Of a DNA stretch of 64,000 bases, positions 52,593-59,422 are shown one piece after another. Under the pieces are notes generated by a model. It was given only the letters and a program-made list of their open reading frames with translations, had not been told where the DNA came from and ran no database searches. The stretch spans positions 2,418,001 through 2,482,000 of the forward strand of contig NZ_CP109327.1 of the NCBI RefSeq assembly GCF_035918155.1. Direction: 5' to 3'. Numbering within the stretch: the first letter of the stretch is position 1; the number at the start of each line of letters is the position of its first letter. The translations under genes were made by a program, and so were the position numbers. The stretch comes from Streptomyces sp. NBC_01591. Lineage in GTDB: Bacteria > Actinomycetota > Actinomycetes > Streptomycetales > Streptomycetaceae.

Positions 52593-54509
52593 GTGGATAC
52601 GACCCTCCAGGACCCTCTTGTCGGGCAGCTGCTCGACGGCCGCTACCGCGTCGATGCCCGCATCGCCGTGGGCGGCATGGCCACGGTCTACCGGGCCGTG
52701 GACACCCGGCTCGACCGGGTGCTCGCCCTCAAGGTGATGCACCCGGCGCTGGCGACCGACGCCTCGTTCGTCGAGCGCTTCATCCGCGAGGCCAAGTCCG
52801 TGGCCCGGCTCGCGCACCCCAACGTGGTCGCGGTCTTCGATCAGGGCGCCCAGGGGCAGTACGTCTACCTGGCGATGGAGTACGTCGCGGGCTGCACCCT
52901 GCGCGACGTACTGCGCGATCGCGGCGCCCTCCAGCCGAGAGCCGCCCTGGACATCCTGGAGCCGGTCCTGGCCGCCCTCGGCGCGGCGCACCGGGCGGGC
53001 TTCGTGCACCGCGACATGAAGCCGGAGAACGTCCTGATAGGGGACGACGGCCGGGTCAAGGTCGCCGACTTCGGGCTCGTACGGGCGGTGGGCACCGTCA
53101 CCAACACCACCGGCTCCGTCCTGGGCACGGTCTCCTACCTCGCCCCCGAGCAGATAGAGCACGGCACCGCGGACACCCGCACCGATGTGTACGCCTGCGG
53201 TGTCGTCCTGTACGAGATGCTGACCGGGTCCAAGCCGCACGGCGGCGACACCCCCGCCCAGGTCATCTACCAGCACCTCAACGAGGCCGTCCCACCGCCG
53301 TCGGCCACCGTCCCGGGGTTGCCGGCCGAGCTCGACGACCTGGTGGCGAGCGCCACCGCCCGTGACCCCGAGGTCCGCCCGTTCGACGCGGTGGCACTGC
53401 TCGCCGAGACCCGCGAGGCCCGCTCCGGCCTCACCGACGCCCAGCTGGACGCCGTACCGCCGCAGGCCACCGCCGAGGTGCACGACGCCGCCGAGGACCG
53501 CACCAGCGTGATCCCGCGGCTGCTCCCGGCCGACCAGGGCGTCTCGCACCACACCAGCCGGCTGGAAATGCCCCCGCCGGTACCGCCGCAGGCCGCGCCG
53601 CAGGACCGGCGCGGCCGCGGGCCGCGGCGCTCCGTGATCGCCGTGGTCGTCGCCGTGCTGCTGGCGCTGGGGATCGGCACCGGTGTCTGGTACATCAACT
53701 CCGGGCAGTTCACCCGGGTCCCCTCGCTGCTCGGCCAGACCGAGAAGAACGCCGAGAAGCGGCTCTCGGACGTCGGCTTGGAGCTCAAGGGTGTCAAGCG
53801 GGCCTACAGCGACACGGTGGAGCGCGGCAAGGTCATCAGCAGCGATCCGGGGTCCGGCGAGCGCATCAGGGGCAACGACGCGGTGACGCTCGTCGTCTCG
53901 CGCGGTCCCGAGATCGTGAAGGTGCCCGACGTCCAGGACCTCTCGCTCGGCGACGCCAGGCGCGAGCTGAAGAAGGCCGGCCTGGTGCCGGGCATGGTCA
54001 CCAAGGAGTTCAGCGAGGAGACGGCACGGGGCGAGGTGATCCGTACGGACCCCGTGGCGGGCACCGAGCGCCACCCGGACTCGGCGATCGCCCTCTTCGT
54101 CAGCAAGGGCGCTCCGGTGGACGTCCCCGACGTCACCGGGCTGTCCGTCGAGGACGCCACCGCCGCCCTGGAGGAGGAGGGACTGAAGGCCGAGGCCCTG
54201 CCCGACCGGGTCAATTCCCCCGAGGACGCGGGCGACATCGCCCGGCAGTCGCCGGGCGAGGGCACCGAGGCCGCCGAGGGCGACACCATCGAGCTCACGG
54301 TCTCCGACGGGCCGCGGATGATCGATGTCCCCGACGTCACCGGCAAGGACGTCGACGAAGCCACGAGCGAGCTGGAGAACGCGGGCTTCGAGGTCAAGGT
54401 CGACCGCCCGTTCCTGTCCTTCAGCGACACCATCGCGAGCCAGTCCGTCGACGGCGGCGAGAAGGCCCCCGAGGGGGGCACCATCACCATCAAGACCAAG
54501 GGGCTCTAG
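52593..54509 (+). CDS. PASTA-domain Ser/Thr protein kinase, PknL/PknB-like
   Basis: 638 residues from GTG 52593; TAGACT at 52580-52585 ends seven bases before it, so initiation is probably leaderless. The kinase domain (15-280) has GGMATVYRA, Lys47 in LALKVM, HRDMKPEN (Asp141), DFGLVR (Asp159) and an activation loop with several Thr (GTVTNTTGSVLGT). A linker leads to one membrane helix (VIAVVVAVLLALGIGTGVWYI) and four extracytoplasmic PASTA repeats (about 370-638) that sense muropeptides or lipid II. Synteny with metF, Rv2175c-like and aroH genes matches mycobacterial pknL, but mycobacterial PknL lacks PASTA repeats. Confidence 0.95.
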   Translation: MDTTLQDPLVGQLLDGRYRVDARIAVGGMATVYRAVDTRLDRVLALKVMHPALATDASFVERFIREAKSVARLAHPNVVAVFDQGAQGQYVYLAMEYVAGCTLRDVLRDRGALQPRAALDILEPVLAALGAAHRAGFVHRDMKPENVLIGDDGRVKVADFGLVRAVGTVTNTTGSVLGTVSYLAPEQIEHGTADTRTDVYACGVVLYEMLTGSKPHGGDTPAQVIYQHLNEAVPPPSATVPGLPAELDDLVASATARDPEVRPFDAVALLAETREARSGLTDAQLDAVPPQATAEVHDAAEDRTSVIPRLLPADQGVSHHTSRLEMPPPVPPQAAPQDRRGRGPRRSVIAVVVAVLLALGIGTGVWYINSGQFTRVPSLLGQTEKNAEKRLSDVGLELKGVKRAYSDTVERGKVISSDPGSGERIRGNDAVTLVVSRGPEIVKVPDVQDLSLGDARRELKKAGLVPGMVTKEFSEETARGEVIRTDPVAGTERHPDSAIALFVSKGAPVDVPDVTGLSVEDATAALEEEGLKAEALPDRVNSPEDAGDIARQSPGEGTEAAEGDTIELTVSDGPRMIDVPDVTGKDVDEATSELENAGFEVKVDRPFLSFSDTIASQSVDGGEKAPEGGTITIKTKGL

Positions 54510-54515
54510 ATCCAT

Positions 54516-55370
54516 ATGCGCAACCCAGTCGGCGGCCATGTTCCGGTGGCCGGCGGCCTCGCCAAGGTCGGCCTCCCCTACGCCCGCAAGATGGGGGCGG
54601 AGGCCGTCCAGGTCTTCGTCGCCAACCCGCGCGGCTGGGCGACCCCCGTCGGCAGCCCGGCCCAGGACGAGCAGTTCCGCGCCGAGTGCGCCGCCCAGTC
54701 CATACCGGCGTACGTCCACGCCCCGTACCTGATCAACTTCGGCTCGCACACCGAGGCGACCGTGGAGAAGTCCGTCGAGTCGCTGCGCCACTCGCTGCGC
54801 AGGGCCCGCGAGATCGGCGCCCTGGGCGTCGTGGTGCACACCGGATCGGCGACCGGCGGCCGGCCGCGCGAGCAGGCCCTCGCGCAGGTACGCACGCACA
54901 TGCGGCCGCTCCTGGACGAGCTGACGCACGACGACGACCCGTACCTGCTGCTGGAGTCGACCGCCGGGCAGGGGTTCTCGCTCTGCTCGCGGACCTGGGA
55001 CTTCGGCCCGTACTTCGACGCGCTCGACGCCCACCCCAAGCTCGGCATCTGCCTCGACACCTGCCACATCTACGCGGCGGGCCACGACCTGACCGGCCCG
55101 GCGGGCATGCGGCAGACCCTGGACCTGCTGGTGGAGACGGTCGGCGTGGGCCGGCTGAAACTGATCCACGCCAATGACTCCAAGGATGTGGTGGGAGCCC
55201 ACAAGGACCGGCACGAGAACATCGGCGCCGGACACATCGGCGAGGAACCGTTCCGTGAGCTCTTCGCGCATCCGGCGACCGCCGGCGTGCCGCTGATCAT
55301 CGAGACGCCGGGCGGCAAGGAAGGCCACGCGGCGGACGTGGCCCGGCTGAAGGGGCTGCGCGACAACTGA
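54516..55370 (+). CDS. nfo: endonuclease IV-type AP endonuclease
   Basis: A 284-residue TIM-barrel zinc enzyme of the AP endonuclease 2 family. Metal-ligand motifs include AYVHAPYLINFGS, VVVHTGSATGG, LLLESTAGQG, GICLDTCHIYAAGHDL, KLIHANDSKDVVGAHKDRHE and the C-terminal LIIETPGGKEG. It cleaves the backbone 5' of abasic sites in base-excision repair. The ATG is only six bases after the PASTA kinase stop, so the two genes share a transcript, an unusual partnership. Confidence 0.94.
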   Translation: MRNPVGGHVPVAGGLAKVGLPYARKMGAEAVQVFVANPRGWATPVGSPAQDEQFRAECAAQSIPAYVHAPYLINFGSHTEATVEKSVESLRHSLRRAREIGALGVVVHTGSATGGRPREQALAQVRTHMRPLLDELTHDDDPYLLLESTAGQGFSLCSRTWDFGPYFDALDAHPKLGICLDTCHIYAAGHDLTGPAGMRQTLDLLVETVGVGRLKLIHANDSKDVVGAHKDRHENIGAGHIGEEPFRELFAHPATAGVPLIIETPGGKEGHAADVARLKGLRDN

Positions 55371-55384
55371 TTCCCCATTGAGGA

Positions 55385-55401
55385 ATACCCCACGGGGGTA
55401 T
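55385..55401 (+). promoter_or_regulatory. CsoR-like copper operator
   Basis: Inverted repeat ATACCCC-ACG-GGGGTAT, 50 bases before the DUF4396 gene. Actinobacterial CsoR repressors bind ATACCCC/GGGGTAT half-sites at copper-inducible promoters. The right arm runs into TATACG, a plausible -10, so a bound repressor would cover the promoter. No csoR gene lies in this window. Confidence 0.7.
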
Positions 55402-55450
55402 ACGGTTCTTGCTGTCGGCAGGAACCGCTACTCGGCATTGGGGGATCGCC

Positions 55451-56020
55451 ATGCAGCACGACACACACCACGCACAGCACAGCCACCACGCGGACCACAC
55501 GAGTCATGCGGACCACTCGGGCCACGGCGGCCACGCGGACCATCGCCCCGACCACACCGGACACGCCGCCCATCGCCCCGGCAAGGCCGGCTGGGCCATG
55601 GCCGCCCGGGCTACGCTGCACTGCCTCACCGGATGCGCCATCGGCGAGGTCCTCGGCATGGTGATCGGTACGGCGCTCGGCTGGGGCAACATGGAGACGA
55701 TGGTGCTCGCCATCGTCCTGGCTTTCTTCTTCGGCTACACGCTGACCCTGCGCTCCATCCTGAAGGCCGGTGTCGACTTCCGTACGGCCCTGCGGGTCGC
55801 CCTCGCCGCCGACACCCTTTCCATCGCCGTGATGGAACTGATCGACAATGGCGTGATCGCGCTGTGGCCGGGTGCCATGGACGCCACTCTCTCCGACGCG
55901 CTGTTCTGGGGCGCGCTCACGTTCTCGCTCGCCGTCGCCTTCGTCGCCACCACACCGGTCAACAAGTGGATGATCGGCCGGGGCAAGGGGCACGCGGTGG
56001 TGCACCAGTACCACCACTGA
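55451..56020 (+). CDS. DUF4396 membrane protein with His-rich N-terminus
   Basis: About 189 residues from ATG 55451. Roughly the first 55 residues contain some 22 histidines (DTHHAQHSHHADHTSHADHS and GHGGHADH), a likely metal-binding tail. The rest has four membrane segments with LHCLTGCAIGEVLGMVIGTA (paired Cys) and AADTLSIAVMELIDNGVIAL. DUF4396 function is unknown. The CsoR-like operator suggests copper control and a role in copper binding or export; this is inference from the tail and the operator. Confidence 0.85.
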   Translation: MQHDTHHAQHSHHADHTSHADHSGHGGHADHRPDHTGHAAHRPGKAGWAMAARATLHCLTGCAIGEVLGMVIGTALGWGNMETMVLAIVLAFFFGYTLTLRSILKAGVDFRTALRVALAADTLSIAVMELIDNGVIALWPGAMDATLSDALFWGALTFSLAVAFVATTPVNKWMIGRGKGHAVVHQYHH

Positions 56021-56023
56021 GGA

Positions 56024-56042
56024 CCGGGCCGGACCGGCCCGG
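56024..56042. terminator. hairpin between convergent DUF4396 and oxidoreductase genes
   Basis: CCGGGCCGG-A-CCGGCCCGG lies between the two stop codons; effective stem about seven pairs. Small but well placed for convergent termination. Confidence 0.55.
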
Positions 56043-56053
56043 GAGCCGCCAGG

Positions 56054-56686
56054 TCAGAGCTCGGGGCCGTCCCCGGGCTCTTCCTGGTAGGAGTACCGCT
56101 GCTCACTCCACGGGTCACCGATGTTGTGATAGCCGCGCTCCTCCCAGAAGCCGCGGCGGTCGGCCGTCATGTACTCGACGCCCCGGACCCATTTGGGGCC
56201 CTTCCAGGCGTAGAGATGCGGCACGACGAGGCGGAGCGGAAAACCGTGCTCGGCGGTGAGCAGTTCCCCACCCTTGTGAGTGGCGAAAAGTGTTCGGTCC
56301 GAGGCGAAGTCGGAGAGCCTCAGGTTGGAGCTGAATCCGTACTCGGCCCAGACCATCACATGCGTGACGTTCGGCGCGGGCGGCGCGAGTTCCAGGACCG
56401 TACGGGCCAGGACCCCGCCCCATTCGGCGCCGAGCATGCTGAATTTCGTGACGCAATGCAGGTCGGCGACGACCGAGGTGAACGGCAGCGCCGAGAACTC
56501 CTGGTGGTTCCAGCAGTGCTTCTCGCCGTCCGCGGTGGCCCCGAAGACCCGGAACTCCCAGCGGTCGGGCTTGAACTTGGGTACGGGCCCGTAGTGGGTA
56601 ACCGGCCAACCACGCTGGAGTCGCTGTCCCGGCGGAAGCTCGGACTGCTCTGACGCGCGTTGTTCCCGGCTTTCCGGCTGACCCAT
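56054..56686 (-). CDS. molybdopterin-dependent oxidoreductase, YedY/sulfite oxidase fold
   Basis: About 210 residues from ATG 56686. The molybdopterin domain is present with WEFRVFGATADGEKHCWNHQ, the Mo-coordinating Cys in ADLHCVTKFSM, and later WAEYGFSSNLRL, EHGFPLRLVVPHLYAWKGPK and YMTADRRGFWEERGYHNIGD. There is no Tat signal or heme domain, so a cytoplasmic enzyme is implied, unlike secreted YedY/MsrP. Family members reduce S- or N-oxides or oxidise sulfite. It is divergent from bfr with a small palindrome between. Substrate not readable. Confidence 0.85.
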   Translation of the reverse strand: MGQPESREQRASEQSELPPGQRLQRGWPVTHYGPVPKFKPDRWEFRVFGATADGEKHCWNHQEFSALPFTSVVADLHCVTKFSMLGAEWGGVLARTVLELAPPAPNVTHVMVWAEYGFSSNLRLSDFASDRTLFATHKGGELLTAEHGFPLRLVVPHLYAWKGPKWVRGVEYMTADRRGFWEERGYHNIGDPWSEQRYSYQEEPGDGPEL

Positions 56687-56751
56687 GACTCCATGGTGAC
56701 AGACAGGCAGGGGTGGTCCTGACCAGGGCATGGGCGATTCGGACAACTCAT

Positions 56752-56769
56752 AGTAAGCCTGCACTTACT
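56752..56769. promoter_or_regulatory. inverted repeat between oxidoreductase and bfr genes
   Basis: AGTAAG-N6-CTTACT, roughly 70 bases before both divergent start codons. Position and symmetry suggest an operator for one or both genes. It is not a good iron-box match. The regulator cannot be named. Confidence 0.45.
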
Positions 56770-56840
56770 GGACGGTCATCGGGTGCGATGCAAGGATGCG
56801 GCCAACTTGCCCAGTTCACCGGTTGGAAGGAGCCTCTGCG

Positions 56841-57320
56841 ATGCAGGGCGACCCCGAGGTCCTTGAGTTCCTGAACGAGCAGCTGACCGCAGAATTGACT
56901 GCCATCAATCAGTACTTCCTGCATGCGAAGATGCAGGACAACTTCGGCTGGACGAAGCTCGCGAAGTACACCCGCTCCGAGTCGTTCGACGAGATGAAGC
57001 ACGCCGAGATCCTCACGGACCGCATCCTCTTCCTCGACGGACTGCCCAACTACCAGCGGCTGTTCCATGTGCGGGTGGGCCAGACCGTCACCGAGATGTT
57101 CCAGGCCGACCGCCAGGTCGAGGTGGAGGCGATCGACCGCCTCAAGCGCGGGATCGAGCTGATGCGCGGCAAGGGCGACATCACGTCCGCGAATATCTTC
57201 GAGTCCATCCTGGCGGACGAGGAGCACCACATCGACTACCTCGACACGCAGCTGGAACTGGTCGAGAAGCTCGGCGAGCCGCTCTACATCGCCCAGCTGA
57301 TCGAGCAGCCGGACAGCTAG
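56841..57320 (+). CDS. bfr: bacterioferritin
   Basis: A 159-residue ferritin-like protein from ATG 56841 after GGAAGGAG. All ferroxidase ligands are in place: E18, E51, H54, E94, E127 and H130; the heme ligand M52 lies in SFDEMKHAE. Twenty-four subunits store iron and oxidise Fe2+. The convergent neighbour encodes the [2Fe-2S] ferredoxin that helps release iron from bacterioferritin. Upstream is a palindrome (56752-56769) but no evident iron box. Confidence 0.97.
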   Translation: MQGDPEVLEFLNEQLTAELTAINQYFLHAKMQDNFGWTKLAKYTRSESFDEMKHAEILTDRILFLDGLPNYQRLFHVRVGQTVTEMFQADRQVEVEAIDRLKRGIELMRGKGDITSANIFESILADEEHHIDYLDTQLELVEKLGEPLYIAQLIEQPDS

Positions 57321-57340
57321 ACCGGCACTGGCCGGAACGG

Positions 57341-57652
57341 TCAGGCCGCGTCGGGGAGCGCAATCCCCGGAGCCATACCCGGGGCGGTACCGGGCGCCAC
57401 GCCCGGGTCGGTCCCGGATCCGGCACCCGTGGTGGTGTCGTCGTCGGCGGCGCCGGGCATCCGCTTACGGTCGAGCAGTTCGCGGCGCGGGCAGGCGCCG
57501 CGGCCGAGCATGGCCTGGATCGCCCGGACGCAGCCGCCGCAGTCCGTGCCCGCCTTGCAGGCGGAGGCTATCTGCCTGGGCGTGCAGGCCCCGGCGTCCG
57601 CATGTTCCTTGACCTGCTTCTCCGTGATACCGAAGCAAGAGCAGACGTACAC
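57341..57652 (-). CDS. bfd: bacterioferritin-associated [2Fe-2S] ferredoxin
   Basis: About 103 residues from GTG 57652; GGGAGG lies about seven bases upstream, which decides this start over the in-frame GTGs further up. The Fe-S cysteines are VYVCSCFGIT and AGTDCGGCVRAIQ (C-X-C and C-X2-C). The last 40 residues are Gly/Pro/Ala/Thr-rich and not part of the fold. Bfd reduces bacterioferritin so that iron is released. Expression is probably iron-repressed via the DmdR/IdeR-type box at 57704-57722. Confidence 0.93.
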   Translation of the reverse strand: MYVCSCFGITEKQVKEHADAGACTPRQIASACKAGTDCGGCVRAIQAMLGRGACPRRELLDRKRMPGAADDDTTTGAGSGTDPGVAPGTAPGMAPGIALPDAA

Positions 57653-57703
57653 GCGGTTCACCTCCCGGCGGGATTGGTTGTTCACTGCCACCCCGTTGAT
57701 CGG

Positions 57704-57722
57704 TGAGGCTTACCTAACCTTA
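57704..57722 (-). promoter_or_regulatory. DmdR/IdeR (DtxR-family) iron box
   Basis: On the minus strand TAAGGTTAGGTAAGCCTCA matches 14 of 19 positions of the actinobacterial iron box TTAGGTTAGGCTAACCTAA. It lies 51-69 bases before the bfd start, in the promoter zone. Iron-loaded repressor should silence bfd when iron is plentiful, consistent with Bfd mobilising stored iron. Confidence 0.8.
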
Positions 57723-57758
57723 CCCGGCACCGAAAGGCGTTAAAAGCCTGTGAACGCC

Positions 57759-57795
57759 CTGTGGGGCACGGATCACATCGATCCGTGCCCCACAG
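57759..57795 (-). terminator. terminator of aroH
   Basis: Perfect 16-bp hairpin CTGTGGGGCACGGATC with a five-base loop and its full complement, 27 bases beyond the aroH stop codon on the minus strand. It also shields the bfd promoter. Confidence 0.88.
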
Positions 57796-57822
57796 TCGTA
57801 CGCGCGCTGCCTGCGGTGATGC

Positions 57823-59175
57823 CTACTGGTCCCGGTACATCTCGGCTACCAGGAACGCCAGGTCGAGGGACTGGCTGCGGTTGAGCCGCGGGTCGCAGGC
57901 CGTCTCGTAGCGCTGGTGCAGATCGTCCACGAAGATCTCGTGTCCGCCACCGACGCACTCGGTGACGTCGTCACCGGTGAGCTCGACGTGGATGCCGCCC
58001 GGGTGCGTACCAAGGCCCTTGTGCACCTCGAAGAAGCCCTTGACCTCGTCCAGGACGTCGTCGAAGCGACGGGTCTTGTGGCCGGAGGCGGCCTCGAAGG
58101 TGTTGCCGTGCATCGGGTCGGTCACCCACGCCACGGTGGCGCCGGACGCGGTGACCTTCTCGACCAGGGCCGGGAGCTTGTCGCGGACCTTGTCGGCGCC
58201 CATGCGGACGATGAAGGTCAGCCGGCCGGGCTCGCGCTCGGGGTCCAGACGCTCGACGTAGCCGAGCGCCTCGTCGACCGTGGTCGTCGGGCCGAGCTTG
58301 ATGCCGATGGGGTTACGGATCCTCGAGGCGAACTCGATGTGCGCGCCGTCCATCTGGCGGGTGCGCTCACCGATCCAGACCATGTGGCCGGAGGTGTCGT
58401 ACAGCTCGCCGGTGCGCGAGTCGGTACGGGTCAGCGCCGACTCGTAGTCCAGCAGCAGGCCCTCGTGCGAGGAGTAGAACTCGACCGCCTTGAACTCGGC
58501 CGGATCCGTGCCGCACGCCTTCATGAAGTTCAGCGCGTTGTCGATCTCGCGGGCGAGCGCCTCGTAGCGCTGGCCGGACGGGGACGACTTCACGAAGTCC
58601 TGGTTCCAGGCGTGCACCTGGCGCAGGTCGGCGTAACCGCCGGTGGTGAAGGCGCGGACCAGGTTCAGCGTGGAAGCGGATGCGTGGTACATCTGCTTCA
58701 GCCGGTCCGGGTCCGGGACGCGCTCCTTCTCGGTGAAGGCGAAGCCGTTGACGGAGTCGCCGCGGTAGGTCGGCAGGGTGACGCCGTCGCGGGTCTCGGT
58801 GGGCTTGGAGCGCGGCTTGGAGTACTGCCCGGCGATCCGGCCCACCTTGACGACGGGCACGGAGGCCGCGTACGTCAGGACGGCGCTCATCTGGAGCAGC
58901 GTCTTCAGCTTGGCCCGGATGTGGTCGGCCGACACGGCGTCGAAGGCCTCGGCGCAGTCACCGCCCTGCAGCAGGAACGCCTCGCCCTTGGCGACGGCTC
59001 CCATGCGGGCGCGCAGCTGGTCGCACTCGCCCGCGAACACGAGGGGCGGATACGACGCGAGGTCCGCGAGTACATCGCGCAGAGCCTCGGCATCGGGGTA
59101 CTCGGGCTGCTGCGCCGCGGGAAGGTCTCGCCAGGTGTTGCCACCGGCGACGGAGGTATTGGCGTTCACGGTCAC
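57823..59175 (-). CDS. aroH: class II DAHP synthase (3-deoxy-7-phosphoheptulonate synthase)
   Basis: About 450 residues from GTG 59175. The hexamer TAATGT ends seven bases before this GTG on the minus strand, so a leaderless start is likely; a longer frame upstream lacks conserved sequence. Class II (plant/mycobacterial type) motifs: NTWRDLPAAQQPEYPD, QGGDCAEAF, KVGRIAGQYSKPRSKPTE, TLPTYRGDSVNGFAF, SSHEGLLLDYESALTR, GHMVWIGERTRQMDGAHIEF and WVTDPMHGNTFEAASGHKTR. It condenses phosphoenolpyruvate and erythrose 4-phosphate, the first shikimate step, and is divergent from the trp leader. Confidence 0.96.
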   Translation of the reverse strand: MTVNANTSVAGGNTWRDLPAAQQPEYPDAEALRDVLADLASYPPLVFAGECDQLRARMGAVAKGEAFLLQGGDCAEAFDAVSADHIRAKLKTLLQMSAVLTYAASVPVVKVGRIAGQYSKPRSKPTETRDGVTLPTYRGDSVNGFAFTEKERVPDPDRLKQMYHASASTLNLVRAFTTGGYADLRQVHAWNQDFVKSSPSGQRYEALAREIDNALNFMKACGTDPAEFKAVEFYSSHEGLLLDYESALTRTDSRTGELYDTSGHMVWIGERTRQMDGAHIEFASRIRNPIGIKLGPTTTVDEALGYVERLDPEREPGRLTFIVRMGADKVRDKLPALVEKVTASGATVAWVTDPMHGNTFEAASGHKTRRFDDVLDEVKGFFEVHKGLGTHPGGIHVELTGDDVTECVGGGHEIFVDDLHQRYETACDPRLNRSQSLDLAFLVAEMYRDQ

Positions 59176-59272
59176 AAGCCCAACATTACGGGGTCCGGCG
59201 ATCGGTCCATCCGCAAGCTCAATAGTTGAGACGCGCGCTCGGACGAGACCGGCGTCCGCTAGGGTTCGGAAC

Positions 59273-59329
59273 ATGTTCGCGCAGACAAACCAGAACTGGT
59301 GGTGGACCGCTCATCCGGCGGCCCACTGA
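59273..59329 (+). CDS. trpL: trp operon leader peptide
   Basis: The 18-residue peptide MFAQTNQNWWWTAHPAAH has three consecutive Trp codons. It precedes a terminator hairpin (59353-59387) and the trpEG gene, the classic attenuation arrangement: when charged tRNA-Trp is scarce the ribosome stalls on the Trp codons and allows read-through. TAGGGT at 59260-59265 ends seven bases before the ATG and there is no ribosome binding site, so the peptide appears to be translated from a leaderless mRNA. Confidence 0.93.
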   Translation: MFAQTNQNWWWTAHPAAH

Positions 59330-59352
59330 CAATCGCGCGCAACAGACCACGC

Positions 59353-59387
59353 GAAGGCCGCCCGAGGGGCGGCCTTCTCCGCGTTTT
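59353..59387 (+). terminator. trp attenuator terminator
   Basis: Perfect 11-bp hairpin GAAGGCCGCCC-GAG-GGGCGGCCTTC, then TCCGCGTTTT. It begins 24 bases after the leader-peptide stop and 36 bases before the trpEG start, the expected place for Trp-controlled termination. Confidence 0.9.
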
Positions 59388-59422
59388 GGGGAGCCGTTCC
59401 TCCATCCGGAAGGAACCACCCC

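Noticed and set aside
57653..57691. Longer bfd reading frame from GTG 57691
   Set aside because: The GGGAGG ribosome binding site lies inside that extension, seven bases before GTG 57652, and the Fe-S domain begins at 57652.
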